In this document: positions 45,213-55,221 of the stretch, piece by piece
Position numbering within the stretch: the stretch's first letter is position 1
Layout: each line of letters starts with the position of its first letter
Assembly: GCF_021699195.1 (NCBI RefSeq)
Contig: NZ_SSXE01000034.1
Coordinates: 1-64,000 of the forward strand
Reading direction: 5' to 3'
DNA length: 64,000 bases
DNA from: Nonomuraea sp. MG754425
GTDB taxonomy: Bacteria; Actinomycetota; Actinomycetes; Streptosporangiales; Streptosporangiaceae
The notes under the pieces: generated by a model
Databases searched by the model: none
The model's input: the letters and a program-made list of their open reading frames with translations, nothing else
What the model was told of the DNA's origin: nothing
Position numbers and translations under genes: made by a program

Positions 45213-46550
45213 ATGTTGATCAGCAAGCGTCGCGGCGGTCTTGCCGCGGCCTCGGCCCTGGCCGCGGCGGCGCTCGCCGTCTCGTCCTGTAGCTCCGGCA
45301 GCACCCCCGAGTCCAGCGCCCCGGCCTCCTCGGCCGCCGCTGAGCCGGTCACCATCCGGGTGCAGACCTTCGGCGGCGGCAGCAACTTCGGCTACAAGAA
45401 CGCCGTCGACAAGTGGAACGCCGAGCACAAGGACATCCAGATCAAGTACGAGAACCTCACCGACCAGTTCGAGCAGCAGTACTGGCCCCAGATGATCCAG
45501 TGGCTGACCTCGGGCACCGGCGCGGGCGACGTGGTCGGCATCGATGAGGGCGGTATGGGCCTGGCCAAGGCCCGCACCGAGTGGTGGGCCGACCTGAAGG
45601 AGTACGGCCTGGAGTCCCGCAAGGCCGATTTCCCGGCGTGGAAGTGGGAGAACGGCGTCGCCGGCGACGGCAAGCTGTTCGCCCTGGGCACCGACATCGG
45701 CGGAATGAGCATCTGCTACCGCAAGGACCTGTTCGAGAAGGCCGGCCTGCCCGCGGACCGCGAGGCGGTCGGCGCCCTGTGGCCGACGTGGGACGAGTAC
45801 ATGAACGTCGCCAAGAAGTTCCAGGACAAGGTGAAGGACACCAAGTTCGCCGACGGCACCAACACCCTCTACCAGGTGGTGCTCTACCAGGAGGCGGCCA
45901 AGAACGGCAACATCTCCTACTTCGACACGACCAACAACCTCGTCGTCGACAAGAACCCGGCCGTCAAGACGGCCTTCGACTTCGCCCAGAAGATGAGCCA
46001 GCAGGGGCTGACCGCCAAGCTGCGCAACTTCACCGACGAGTGGGCGACGGGCACCCAGAAGGGCTCGTTCGCCACGGTCGGCTGCCCGTCCTGGATGCTC
46101 GGCGTGGTCAGCGGCAACGCCGGCGACGACGGCAAGGGCAAGTGGGACGTCGCCTCGGTCCCGGGCGGCGGCGGCAACTGGGGCGGCTCGTGGCTGGCCG
46201 TGCCGAAGCAGTCCAAGCACCCGAAGGAAGCCGCCCAGGTCGCCGACTACCTGACGCAGGCGCAGACCGAGGCGAGCGTCTTCACCGACTTCGGCAACAT
46301 GCCGAGCAACACCAAGGCCCAGCAGGACCCGGCGGTGCAGGGCGCGAAGAACGAGTTCTTCAACGACGCGCCCATCGGTGAGATCTTCGCCAAGTCCGCC
46401 GCCAGCCTCCAGCCGGTCTTCCTCGGCGTGAAGCACGCCCAGGTGAAGAACGCCATCGAGTCGGTCGTCCAGGGCATGGACGACGGCTCCGTCCCGTACG
46501 ACAAGGCCTGGCAGCAGTTGGTCGACGACGCGGTCAAGGCCGCGGGCTGA
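45213..46550 (+). CDS. cebE: Cello-oligosaccharide-binding lipoprotein CebE
   Basis: 445 residues from ATG 45213. Lipoprotein signal MLISKRRGGLAAASALAAAALAVSSC with the lipid-bearing Cys at 26, then a Ser/Pro/Ala linker. The mature part is a family 1 solute-binding protein (TIRVQTFGGGSNFGYKNAVDKWN), rich in exposed Trp (EWWADLKEYGL, WKWENGVAGDG) as expected for stacking on beta-glucans. It is the first gene of cebE-cebF-cebG-bglC-cebR. A strong stem-loop after it probably lowers expression of downstream genes relative to cebE. Confidence 0.93.
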   Translation: MLISKRRGGLAAASALAAAALAVSSCSSGSTPESSAPASSAAAEPVTIRVQTFGGGSNFGYKNAVDKWNAEHKDIQIKYENLTDQFEQQYWPQMIQWLTSGTGAGDVVGIDEGGMGLAKARTEWWADLKEYGLESRKADFPAWKWENGVAGDGKLFALGTDIGGMSICYRKDLFEKAGLPADREAVGALWPTWDEYMNVAKKFQDKVKDTKFADGTNTLYQVVLYQEAAKNGNISYFDTTNNLVVDKNPAVKTAFDFAQKMSQQGLTAKLRNFTDEWATGTQKGSFATVGCPSWMLGVVSGNAGDDGKGKWDVASVPGGGGNWGGSWLAVPKQSKHPKEAAQVADYLTQAQTEASVFTDFGNMPSNTKAQQDPAVQGAKNEFFNDAPIGEIFAKSAASLQPVFLGVKHAQVKNAIESVVQGMDDGSVPYDKAWQQLVDDAVKAAG

Positions 46551-46557
46551 ACCTCCC

Positions 46558-46584
46558 GCCCGGCCCGCCGACAGCGGGCCGGGC
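46558..46584 (+). terminator. Intra-operon stem-loop between cebE and cebF
   Basis: Perfect 11-bp stem (46558-46568 with 46574-46584), 5-nt loop, followed by TTGTTG. It lies in the 57-bp gap. It probably acts as a leaky terminator or an mRNA 3'-end protector so that the binding protein is made in excess over the permeases. Confidence 0.75.
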
Positions 46585-46607
46585 TTGTTGCCGCCGAAAG
46601 GTCTGAC

Positions 46608-47564
46608 ATGAGCCTCGACACCCTTCCACGGGCGATGCGGAACAACCACCGCCGCGCCCGTCCGCCCGGCCGCCGCTGGCGTTCGCGTCTGGACGTCAAG
46701 GCGATGCCGTATGCCCTGGTGTCTCCGTACTTCATCCTGTTCGCCGCCTTCGGGCTCTTCCCGCTGGCCTTCACGCTCTACTACTCGCTCTACGACTACG
46801 ACCTGACCGGCACCACCGAGTGGGCCGGGCTGGACAACTACGCGGCGCTGCTGGCGGACTCCGCCTTCTGGCGCGCCACGCTCAACACGGTGTCCATGTT
46901 CCTGCTGGCCACCATCCCGCAGATGCTGCTGGCCCTGTTCCTGGCCAACGCGCTGAACAAGCGGCTGCGGTTCCGGCTGGCGATCCGGATGAGCGTGCTG
47001 CTGCCGCTGGTCACGTCGGTCGTCGCGGTCGCGGTGGTGTTCACGCAGCTCTTCGCCCGCGACTGGGGCCTGGTCAACTACCTCCTGGGCCTGGCCGGGG
47101 TCGATCCGACGAACTGGCGGGCCGAGCGCATCCCGTCGTGGATCGCGATCGCCACCATGGTCGACTGGCGCTGGACCGGCTACAACGCGATCATCTTCCT
47201 GGCCGGCATGCAGACGATCCCGCGCGACCTGTACGAGGCGGCCTCCATCGACGGCGCCTCGCGGCGCAGGCAGTTCTGGCAGATCACGCTGCCGATGCTG
47301 CGCCCCACCATGATCTTCGTGGTGCTGAACTCCACGATCGGCGGTCTGACGCTGTTCTCGGAGCCGATGACGTTCTACAACGGCAACCCCGACGGCGGCT
47401 CGCAGGGCCAGTTCCAGACGGTCGCCATGTTCGTCTACAAGGAGGCCTTCCGCGAGTTCGACTACGGCTACGCGTCGGCCGCGGCCTGGCTGCTGTTCCT
47501 GCTGATCCTCATCGGAGCGGCGATCAACTTCCTGTTCGTGCGCAGGATCGGGGGCACGAAATGA
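46608..47564 (+). CDS. cebF: Cellobiose ABC transporter permease CebF
   Basis: 318 residues, six membrane helices starting with YALVSPYFILFAAFGLFPLAFTLYYSL. The EAA loop is DLYEAASIDGASRRRQFWQITLPM, for contact with the ATPase. FSEPMTFYNGNPDGGSQGQFQTVAMFVYKEAF is typical of CebF-type permeases. Unlike MalF at 17974 it lacks a large external loop. ATGA overlap with cebG. No ATPase gene lies in the operon, so a shared MsiK-like protein is needed. Confidence 0.93.
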   Translation: MSLDTLPRAMRNNHRRARPPGRRWRSRLDVKAMPYALVSPYFILFAAFGLFPLAFTLYYSLYDYDLTGTTEWAGLDNYAALLADSAFWRATLNTVSMFLLATIPQMLLALFLANALNKRLRFRLAIRMSVLLPLVTSVVAVAVVFTQLFARDWGLVNYLLGLAGVDPTNWRAERIPSWIAIATMVDWRWTGYNAIIFLAGMQTIPRDLYEAASIDGASRRRQFWQITLPMLRPTMIFVVLNSTIGGLTLFSEPMTFYNGNPDGGSQGQFQTVAMFVYKEAFREFDYGYASAAAWLLFLLILIGAAINFLFVRRIGGTK

Positions 47565-48387
47565 CCGTCTGGAAACCGACCGTCCTGACGCGGGTCCTGC
47601 TGGGGCTGGCCATCTTCCTGTCGGCGTTCCCGCTGTACTGGATGCTGGTCATCGCCTCGCGGACGAACTCCGACGCGGTGGCCTCGCCGCCGCGCTTCCT
47701 GCCGGGCGGCAACCTGGGCCACAACATCGTCGCGGTGCTCACCCACCCGGAGGCCCAGTTCCTGCAGGGCCTGGCGAACTCGTTCATCGTGGCGAGCGTC
47801 GTCACCTTCTCCGTCATCATCATCTCGACGCTGGCCGGCTTCGCCTTCGCCAACCTCAGCTTCAAGGGCCGCAACGCGCTGCTGCTGCTCGTGCTGCTGA
47901 CGATGGCGGTGCCGCTGCAGCAGATGGGCGTGGTGCCGCTCTACCGGCTCATGGTGAGCCTGGAGTGGACGGGCACGCTCAAGGCGGTCATCCTGCCGTA
48001 CCTGCTCAACGGGTTCGGCGTGTTCCTGATGACGCAGTACACCCGGCAGTCGGTGCCGATGGAGCTGGTCGAGGCCGCCCGGGTGGACGGCGCCGCCACG
48101 CTGCGCATCTGGTGGAACGTCGTGCTGCCCGCCGTGCGGCCCGGCATGGCCGTGCTCGGCATCAACACGTTCATGCTCATGTGGAACGACTACATGTGGC
48201 CGCTGATCGTGCTCAACCAGGACAACCCGACCGTGCAGATCGCGATCAACTCGCTCAACGCGAGGTTCTCCACGGAGTACTCGCTGATCTTCGCGGGCAC
48301 GGCGCTGTCCATCATCCCGCTCGTACTGGTTTTCGTCCTCTTCGGCCGTCAGATCGTCGGCGGACTCATGGAAGGTGCGGTCAAGGC

Positions 48388-48391
<4 letters not shown>
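47561..48391 (+). CDS. cebG: Cellobiose ABC transporter permease CebG
   Basis: 276 residues from ATG 47561. Six membrane helices, EAA loop ELVEAARVDGAATLRIWWNVVLPA, and the canonical C-terminal FGRQIVGGLMEGAVKA. It forms the membrane channel with CebF. The stop overlaps the GTG start of bglC (GTGA), so translation is coupled through cebF-cebG-bglC. Confidence 0.94.
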
Positions 48392-49777
<1,386 letters not shown>

Positions 49778-49797
<20 letters not shown>

Positions 49798-50776
49798 GGC
49801 AGTTGCTGCTCGGGCCGGGGTGGGCCGGGGCACGGTGTCGAGAGTCATCAACGGCTCGCCGAACGTCAGCGCCAAGGCCCGCGAGGCCGTCGAGCTGGCC
49901 ATCCGCGAGCTGGGCTACGTACCCAACCGGGCGGCGCGGGCGCTGGTCACGCGCCGCACGGACACCGTCGCGCTGGTGGTGTCCGAGTCCCAGTTCCGGG
50001 TCTTCGACGAGCCGTACTTCGCGGGCACCATCCGCGGCATCGGCTCGGCGCTGGCCGAGACCGGCCTGCAGCTCATCCTGGCGATGGCGCGCACCCCTGA
50101 GGAGCACGCGCGGCTGGAGCACTACCTGACGGGTCAGCACGTCGACGGTGTGCTGCTGCTGTCGCTGCACGGCGCCGACCCGCTGCCCGGCAGGCTGGAG
50201 GCGATGGGCGTGCCGACCGTGCTGGGCGGCCGGCCCGTCGGCCTCGACCCCTACAGCTACGTGGACATGGACAACCGGGCAGGGGCCCGGCAGGCGGTCA
50301 AACACCTGCTGGGTCTCGGCCGCAGGGCGATCGCCACGATCGCCGGTTCCCAGGACATGGGCGTGGGCGTCGACCGCCTGTCGGGTTACCGCGACGCGCT
50401 GCTGCCGTCGGGCCTGCGGGAGCTGGTGGCCTACGGTGACTTCTCCGAGCACAGCGGCGCCGCGGCGATGCACGAGCTGCTGCTGGAGCATCCCGATCTC
50501 GACGCGGTGTTCGCCGCGTCCGACCCGATGGCGCTGGGCGCGATGCGCGTGCTCAAGGCCGAGGGCCGGTCGATCCCCGGCGACGTGGCCGTGATCGGGT
50601 TCGACGACTCCAAGGCGGCGCTGCACGCCGACCCGCCGCTGACCACCGTGCACCAGCCGACCGAGTCCATGGGCCGGCAGATGGCGCAGTTGCTGGTGGC
50701 CCGCATCAACGGCGAGGAGCTGCGCCAGCCCGTCGTCATCCTCGACACGCACCTGGTGCGCCGCGAGTCCGCCTGA
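49778..50776 (+). CDS. cebR: LacI-family cellobiose repressor CebR
   Basis: 332 residues from ATG 49778, overlapping bglC. N-terminal helix-turn-helix and hinge: PTLEAVAARAGVGRGTVSRVINGSPNVSAKAREAVELAIRELGYVPNRAARALVTRRT. The periplasmic-binding-like ligand domain follows (FDEPYFAGTIRGIGSAL, GRRAIATIAG, DAVFAASDPMALGAM, VAVIGFDDS). It sits in the operon whose promoter carries two perfect CebR operators, so it is autoregulated and released by cellobiose or cellotriose. In many streptomycetes cebR precedes cebE; here it is downstream of bglC. Confidence 0.94.
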
Positions 50777-50790
50777 GCGAAAGAGGTCTC

Positions 50791-51786
50791 TTGGACAGCA
50801 GGACGAAGCGCCGCCTGTCGCGGGCCGAGCTCGACGCGCTGGTACGCCGCGCGGTGGGCACGGGCGTCACCGACGCCACCGAGCTGACCGACGGCTTCGC
50901 CAACGCCGTCTGGCGGCTGCGGCTGGACGACGGGCGGGAGGCGGTGCTCAAGCTGTCTCCCCCGCCCGACCTCGATCAGCTCAGCTACGAGCGCAACCTG
51001 CTGCGCATGGAGGCCGCCGCGATCGGGCTGGCCTCCGCGGCGGGTGTGCCCGTGGCGGAGCTGCTGCGGGCCGGTTACGACGATCCGGTGCTGGGCGGCG
51101 ACTACCTGCTGCTGGCCGCGCTCGACGGCGTGTCGTGGAACGCCGTCAAGCCCGACGACCAGCGGGCGCTGCGCAGGGAGCTGGGCGGCCACCTGGCCAG
51201 GTTCAACGCGGTGACGGGCGAGGTGTTCGGCTACCCGCACGCGGGCATCACGGGCGCCACGTGGCGGGAGGCGTTCCTGGCGATGGTGGCGGCGCTGCTG
51301 GACGACACCCGGCGCTACCCGACGCCGCTGCCGCGTCCCGCCGGGGAGATCATGGCGGTGTTCGAGGCCGCGGCGCCGGCGCTGGACGAGGTGACGACGC
51401 CGCGGCTGGTGCACTTCGACGTGTGGGCGGGCAACGTCTTCCTCGACCTGAGCGGGACGCCGCGGATCCAGGCGATCATCGACCACGAGCGGGCCTTCTG
51501 GGGCGACCCGCTCGCCGAGTTCGTCACGCCGACGCTCTTCGGCGACCTGGCCGAGGACGACCCGCTGCTGGCGGGCTACCGCGAGGTGACGCCGCTGGAG
51601 CTGACCCCGGCGGCGCGCACCCGGCTCGACCTCTACCGTGCCTACCTGCATCTGATCCTGCTCATCGAGAACGGACCCCGGCAGTACCCGCCGGACGCGT
51701 ACGCCAGGGTCCGCGATGCCGCGACGGCGTCACTGACGGAGGTGCTGGACCGCCTCGTAGGCCCGTCCGCCGGTCCCGTCGGGTAG
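50791..51786 (+). CDS. Aminoglycoside phosphotransferase (APH)-fold kinase
   Basis: 331 residues, TTG start after AGAGG, 14 bp downstream of cebR. APH/choline kinase fold: the nucleotide-binding N-lobe has LTDGFANAVWRLRLDDGREAVLKLSPP, with Lys for ATP. The catalytic loop is LVHFDVWAGNVFLD (H-x-D-x4-N) and the metal-binding Asp is in AIIDHERAFWGDPLAEF. It could be a small-molecule kinase acting on a sugar or an aminoglycoside-like compound. As the likely last gene of the ceb operon, a role in sugar or glucose metabolism is possible but unproven. Its 3' end overlaps the M64 gene by 57 bp. Confidence 0.87.
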   Translation: MDSRTKRRLSRAELDALVRRAVGTGVTDATELTDGFANAVWRLRLDDGREAVLKLSPPPDLDQLSYERNLLRMEAAAIGLASAAGVPVAELLRAGYDDPVLGGDYLLLAALDGVSWNAVKPDDQRALRRELGGHLARFNAVTGEVFGYPHAGITGATWREAFLAMVAALLDDTRRYPTPLPRPAGEIMAVFEAAAPALDEVTTPRLVHFDVWAGNVFLDLSGTPRIQAIIDHERAFWGDPLAEFVTPTLFGDLAEDDPLLAGYREVTPLELTPAARTRLDLYRAYLHLILLIENGPRQYPPDAYARVRDAATASLTEVLDRLVGPSAGPVG

Positions 51787-54057
51787 CTCGCCGCACCGGT
51801 TGCCGCCCTTGACGGTGTTCGGCACGCCGAGGTCGGCGGGCGTGTCGCCGGGGCAGGCCAGCGTGCCCTTGACCGTGGTGCCCGACACGACGGCCGCCGC
51901 GTTGCCGCTGAACAGCGCGGCGCCGCGCAGGTCGGCCCCCACGACGGTCAGGTTCGCCGCGCCGTTCACGACGAGCGCGCCGCCGACGCGCGCGCCGAGC
52001 AGGTGCACCTCGGCGGGCTCGACGGCGGTGAGCGCGCCGGTGACGGAGCCGCCGGTGACCACCAGCGAGGCGCCCTGCCGGACCGTGACCGCGCCCGCCA
52101 CCTGCGCGCCGTCGAGGCAGGTGACGCCGCCGGCGACGGTGAGCGCACCACGGTGGACGCCGGTGACGGTACGGGTGCAGGCGGGCGGCGGGGCGATGGT
52201 CGTGACCGTGAACTCCTTCGCCCTGCCGGGGTTGCCGGCGGCGTCGATCGAGCGGTACTCGATGGTGTGCCGGCCGCGCGGCAGCTTGCCGTACACGAGG
52301 GAGTCGATCACCGTGCCCTGCTCGGAGAACGTCCACGGCAGCTCCGAGGAGGTCGGCCAGCCGAAGTAGTTGAACCAGCCGTCGCCGTCCACCCGCGACT
52401 CCGAGACGACGTACCCCTCGCGGTCGTCGGTGCCGGTGAGGCGCATGGTGAAGGGGCCGTTGTAGACGTAGGTGTCGCCGGCCGAGGCCAGCGGCCGCGA
52501 CAGCTCGTACGCGGTGGCGGGCCCGGTGGCGTCGACGGTCCAGGTCAGGGTGCGCCCGCCGAGGGCCGCGGTGAGGGTGTGGCTGCCCTTGGGCAGGTCG
52601 AGCGCGCCGAGGTCCAGGTCGCCGCCGGTGTGGCGGCGGCCGTTCACCGTCCAGGTGACCTCGGGGACGGCGGCGGCCGGGTGGGTGGTCTCGACGTACA
52701 CGACGTCCGCGCGGCCGAGCGGCCGGTCGGCCGGGGTGGAGGAGACGAACGCGGGCTCGACGCCGTCCGGCGGGGTGCTGAGCGCGGTGTCCACGGTCCA
52801 GGTGCGGGTCCTGGTCATGGCCTCCTTGACGGCCGGGTCCCGGACGAACCCGGTCGGGTCCGAGACGGTCGCGGTGACCGTGTGGGTGCCGGGGGTCAGG
52901 CCGAGCGTGCGCAGGTCGAGGGCGTCGCGGTCGCCCGGCAGGGCCTTGCCGTCCACGGTCCAGGCGGTCACCAGGGAGTGGCTGACGGGGCGCATGGGCT
53001 CGACCCACAACACGCGGTCGGCCCCGACCGGCGCGCCGGTGGGGGTGGCGTCCTGGATGACCGGGGTCTTGGCGGTGATGCGCTGCGTCATGACCTCGCG
53101 GCCGACCTGGTCGAAGTAGTAGCCGAGGGTCTTCATCATGGAGTGGGCGCTGGGCCGCCACACGCCGGTCGTGTAGTAGAGGCCGCCCTCGTAGCGGGCG
53201 ATCGGGCCGCCCGACTCGCTGGGCTCACCCAGCCAGCGCCACCACTTGCGCCGCTGGTCGCTCAGCTCCCGCTCGGTCAGCAGCGTGTGGTGGGCGCTGG
53301 ACGGCTCGCCGCCGGTGTAGCCGCCGCCGGGGACGCCGCGCTGGTAGTAGTCGTACTCGTCCTGGAGACCGCCCAGGGAGTGGCCCAGCTCGTGCGGGCT
53401 GATCAGGGCGGACATGCTGTTGCTGCCGGAGGCGGTGGCGTACGAGCCGCCCGCGCCGCCGTAGGTGCCGCTGTTGGCCAGCGCCAGGATCTGCCGGTTG
53501 CCCGAGGCGGTGCCGGTGACCAGGTCGGCGTAGCGGGTGGCGGCGGCGTTGTCCATGGTGATCAGGCGCTGCACGCTGGCGGGGTTGCAGCGGCCCCAGA
53601 AGCCCATGCTGAGCGGCGTCGTACGGCGCGGCGCGTCCAGGCCGGGATCGCAACTGATGCCCGACTCCCCCGAGACGATGTCCACTCTGTAGACGTTGAT
53701 GTAGTTGCGGTAGGACTTGAACGGCTCGATCGACCACATCACGTTGAGGTGCCGGTCGGCGTCGGACCGGAACTTCGACTGCTCGGCCTCGGTGTAGCCG
53801 TCACCGAGGATGATCAGGTTGAACCTCTTGGCCGGGACGCCGGTGACCTGCACGGGCACGACTGTCGCGGAGCCTGGCCCAGTGGCAGTGGGCGCGGTGC
53901 CTGCTGGTTCGGTGCCTGCTGGTTCGGCGGCTGCTGGTTCGGTGCCTGCTGGTTCGGCGGCTGCTGGTTCGGTGCCTGCTGGTTCGGCGGTGGCGGGAGT
54001 TGCCGGGGAGAGGCATAACAGGGCTGCGGCCAGTGAGAGTGCCGCGAGGATACGCAT
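51730..54057 (-). CDS. Secreted M64-family (IgA peptidase-like) metalloprotease
   Basis: 775 residues. Signal peptide (MRILAALSLAAALLCLSPATPATA), then a Pro/Ala/Glu/Thr linker made of AEPAGTEPA repeats. The peptidase domain (from FNLIILGDGYTEAEQSKF) contains zinc site His222-Glu223-x2-His226 in HELGHSLGGLQDEYD. The C-terminal half holds immunoglobulin-like modules (TWTVDGKALPGDRDALDLRTLGLTPGTHTVTA and repeats) and a final beta-helix-like stretch of V-x-G units (GALTVAGG, GGALVVNG). It would degrade external protein; the M64 name derives from clostridial IgA protease, but this soil organism has no such target. The end overlaps the convergent kinase gene. Confidence 0.92.
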   Translation of the reverse strand: MRILAALSLAAALLCLSPATPATAEPAGTEPAAAEPAGTEPAAAEPAGTEPAGTAPTATGPGSATVVPVQVTGVPAKRFNLIILGDGYTEAEQSKFRSDADRHLNVMWSIEPFKSYRNYINVYRVDIVSGESGISCDPGLDAPRRTTPLSMGFWGRCNPASVQRLITMDNAAATRYADLVTGTASGNRQILALANSGTYGGAGGSYATASGSNSMSALISPHELGHSLGGLQDEYDYYQRGVPGGGYTGGEPSSAHHTLLTERELSDQRRKWWRWLGEPSESGGPIARYEGGLYYTTGVWRPSAHSMMKTLGYYFDQVGREVMTQRITAKTPVIQDATPTGAPVGADRVLWVEPMRPVSHSLVTAWTVDGKALPGDRDALDLRTLGLTPGTHTVTATVSDPTGFVRDPAVKEAMTRTRTWTVDTALSTPPDGVEPAFVSSTPADRPLGRADVVYVETTHPAAAVPEVTWTVNGRRHTGGDLDLGALDLPKGSHTLTAALGGRTLTWTVDATGPATAYELSRPLASAGDTYVYNGPFTMRLTGTDDREGYVVSESRVDGDGWFNYFGWPTSSELPWTFSEQGTVIDSLVYGKLPRGRHTIEYRSIDAAGNPGRAKEFTVTTIAPPPACTRTVTGVHRGALTVAGGVTCLDGAQVAGAVTVRQGASLVVTGGSVTGALTAVEPAEVHLLGARVGGALVVNGAANLTVVGADLRGAALFSGNAAAVVSGTTVKGTLACPGDTPADLGVPNTVKGGNRCGELPDGTGGRAYEAVQHLRQ
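53897..53990. repeat. 30-bp tandem repeats encoding the AEPAGTEPA linker
   Basis: About six half-units of 15 bp (GGTTCGGTGCCTGCT alternating with GGTTCGGCGGCTGCT) lie within the 5' end of the M64 gene. The near-identity at DNA level suggests recent expansion by slippage, and copy number may vary among strains. Confidence 0.88.
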
Positions 54058-54105
54058 GATCGCACTATCGGGCCGCCGGGGGCCGCCCGTCCATCCCGGG
54101 TCGTT

Positions 54106-55101
54106 TCACGTCCCTGGCAGGTCGGCCAGCATGATGGGGCGTGTCGTGGGCGTGCGCGAGCCGGTCGCGGCCTCGATCGTGAGCGCCACACGCGCGTCAC
54201 GGCCGAGCGGGGCCACGACCAGGGGGCTGGTCAGGCCGTCCGGCCGCCGGTCGAGCAGGCCGGCGGGACGCGGGCCGTCCGGGCCCATCAGCCACAGCGC
54301 GTACCCCTTCGCACCGGGCAGTTCGGGCAGGCCGGACGTGGTGAACACCATGCGGCCCACGCGGCGCGAGATGACGAGCGTGCCGGTGCCGCCGGTGGCG
54401 ACGGGCCGGCGCACCGTGGTGGCGTCGGGCGCGGCCAGCACCGCGGCCAGCTCCCCGTTCCTGGCGCTGAGGTCGCCCAGGTCGCGGCGGGCGTCGAGGG
54501 CGACGACGCCGAGCGCGACGGCCGCCGCGGTGGCGAGCGCGGCCAGCACCGTCGGCACCCGCGCCCGCCGCCGCAGCGGCACGACCTCCGCACCACCCGG
54601 CACGGACGCCCCGAACACCATGCCCGTGCCAGGCGTCACGCGCGTGCCAGGGGGTGCTTGCGGGACACGAGGTGCCTCCGTGCCAGGGGGTGCCTGCGGT
54701 GCCTGCGTGCCAGGAGATGCCGACGTGACAGGAGGTGCGGGGGTTCGCGGTGAAGGGGCCGGAGTGGGGTCCGGGGGCAGGTGGAGTGTGGCGGGAGCGG
54801 GGGTGATGCGCACCGTCGGGGCGTCGGAGGGCGGCCAGGCGGTGGAACCGTCGCGAGTCGGCTCGGACCGGTCCCAGGAGTGCCGTGAGCGCCGCGCGGC
54901 GTCGAGGAGACGCCCGCGCAGCCCGGCCGGCGGCCGTTCGGCCACCGCCTCGGCCAGCCTCGCGGCCGTTTCCCGCAGGCGTCGCACCTCGGCCGCGCAG
55001 GCGCCGCACGCGTTCAGGTGCTGCTCGAACTGCGCCCACTCGGCGTACGGCAGTGCGTGCACGGCGTAGGCGCCAGAGAGGGTGTGGAGCTCGTCGTTCA
55101 T
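54106..55101 (-). CDS. RskA-like anti-sigma factor with zinc-binding domain
   Basis: 331 residues from ATG 55101 (GGGAG upstream). The N-terminal anti-sigma domain has the ZAS motif His-x3-Cys-x2-Cys in FEQHLNACGACAAEVRRL. A long Pro/Ala/Thr-rich stretch (about 90-170) includes repeats of APPGTEAP type. One membrane helix (VPTVLAALATAAAVALGVVAL) leads to an external RskA_C domain (LVISRRVGRMVFTTSGLPELP, GYALWLMGPDGPRPAGLL). Such proteins hold an ECF sigma factor (SigK type) until proteolysed. No sigma factor gene lies next to it, which is unusual. Confidence 0.88.
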   Translation of the reverse strand: MNDELHTLSGAYAVHALPYAEWAQFEQHLNACGACAAEVRRLRETAARLAEAVAERPPAGLRGRLLDAARRSRHSWDRSEPTRDGSTAWPPSDAPTVRITPAPATLHLPPDPTPAPSPRTPAPPVTSASPGTQAPQAPPGTEAPRVPQAPPGTRVTPGTGMVFGASVPGGAEVVPLRRRARVPTVLAALATAAAVALGVVALDARRDLGDLSARNGELAAVLAAPDATTVRRPVATGGTGTLVISRRVGRMVFTTSGLPELPGAKGYALWLMGPDGPRPAGLLDRRPDGLTSPLVVAPLGRDARVALTIEAATGSRTPTTRPIMLADLPGT

Positions 55102-55221
55102 GTCCACTCCCTGTGTGAGAGGCGGCTCACGCATGTACTTCGGCGGCTCGGGCACGCCGGATGGCCGCAGGGACTTGCTCTTTTCGCATGAGGCGGAGAC
55201 AATCTCATTGGGTGATGAATT

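Noticed and set aside
53897-53990. CRISPR or regulatory repeat array
   Set aside because: The repeats are in frame in the M64 gene and encode its linker.
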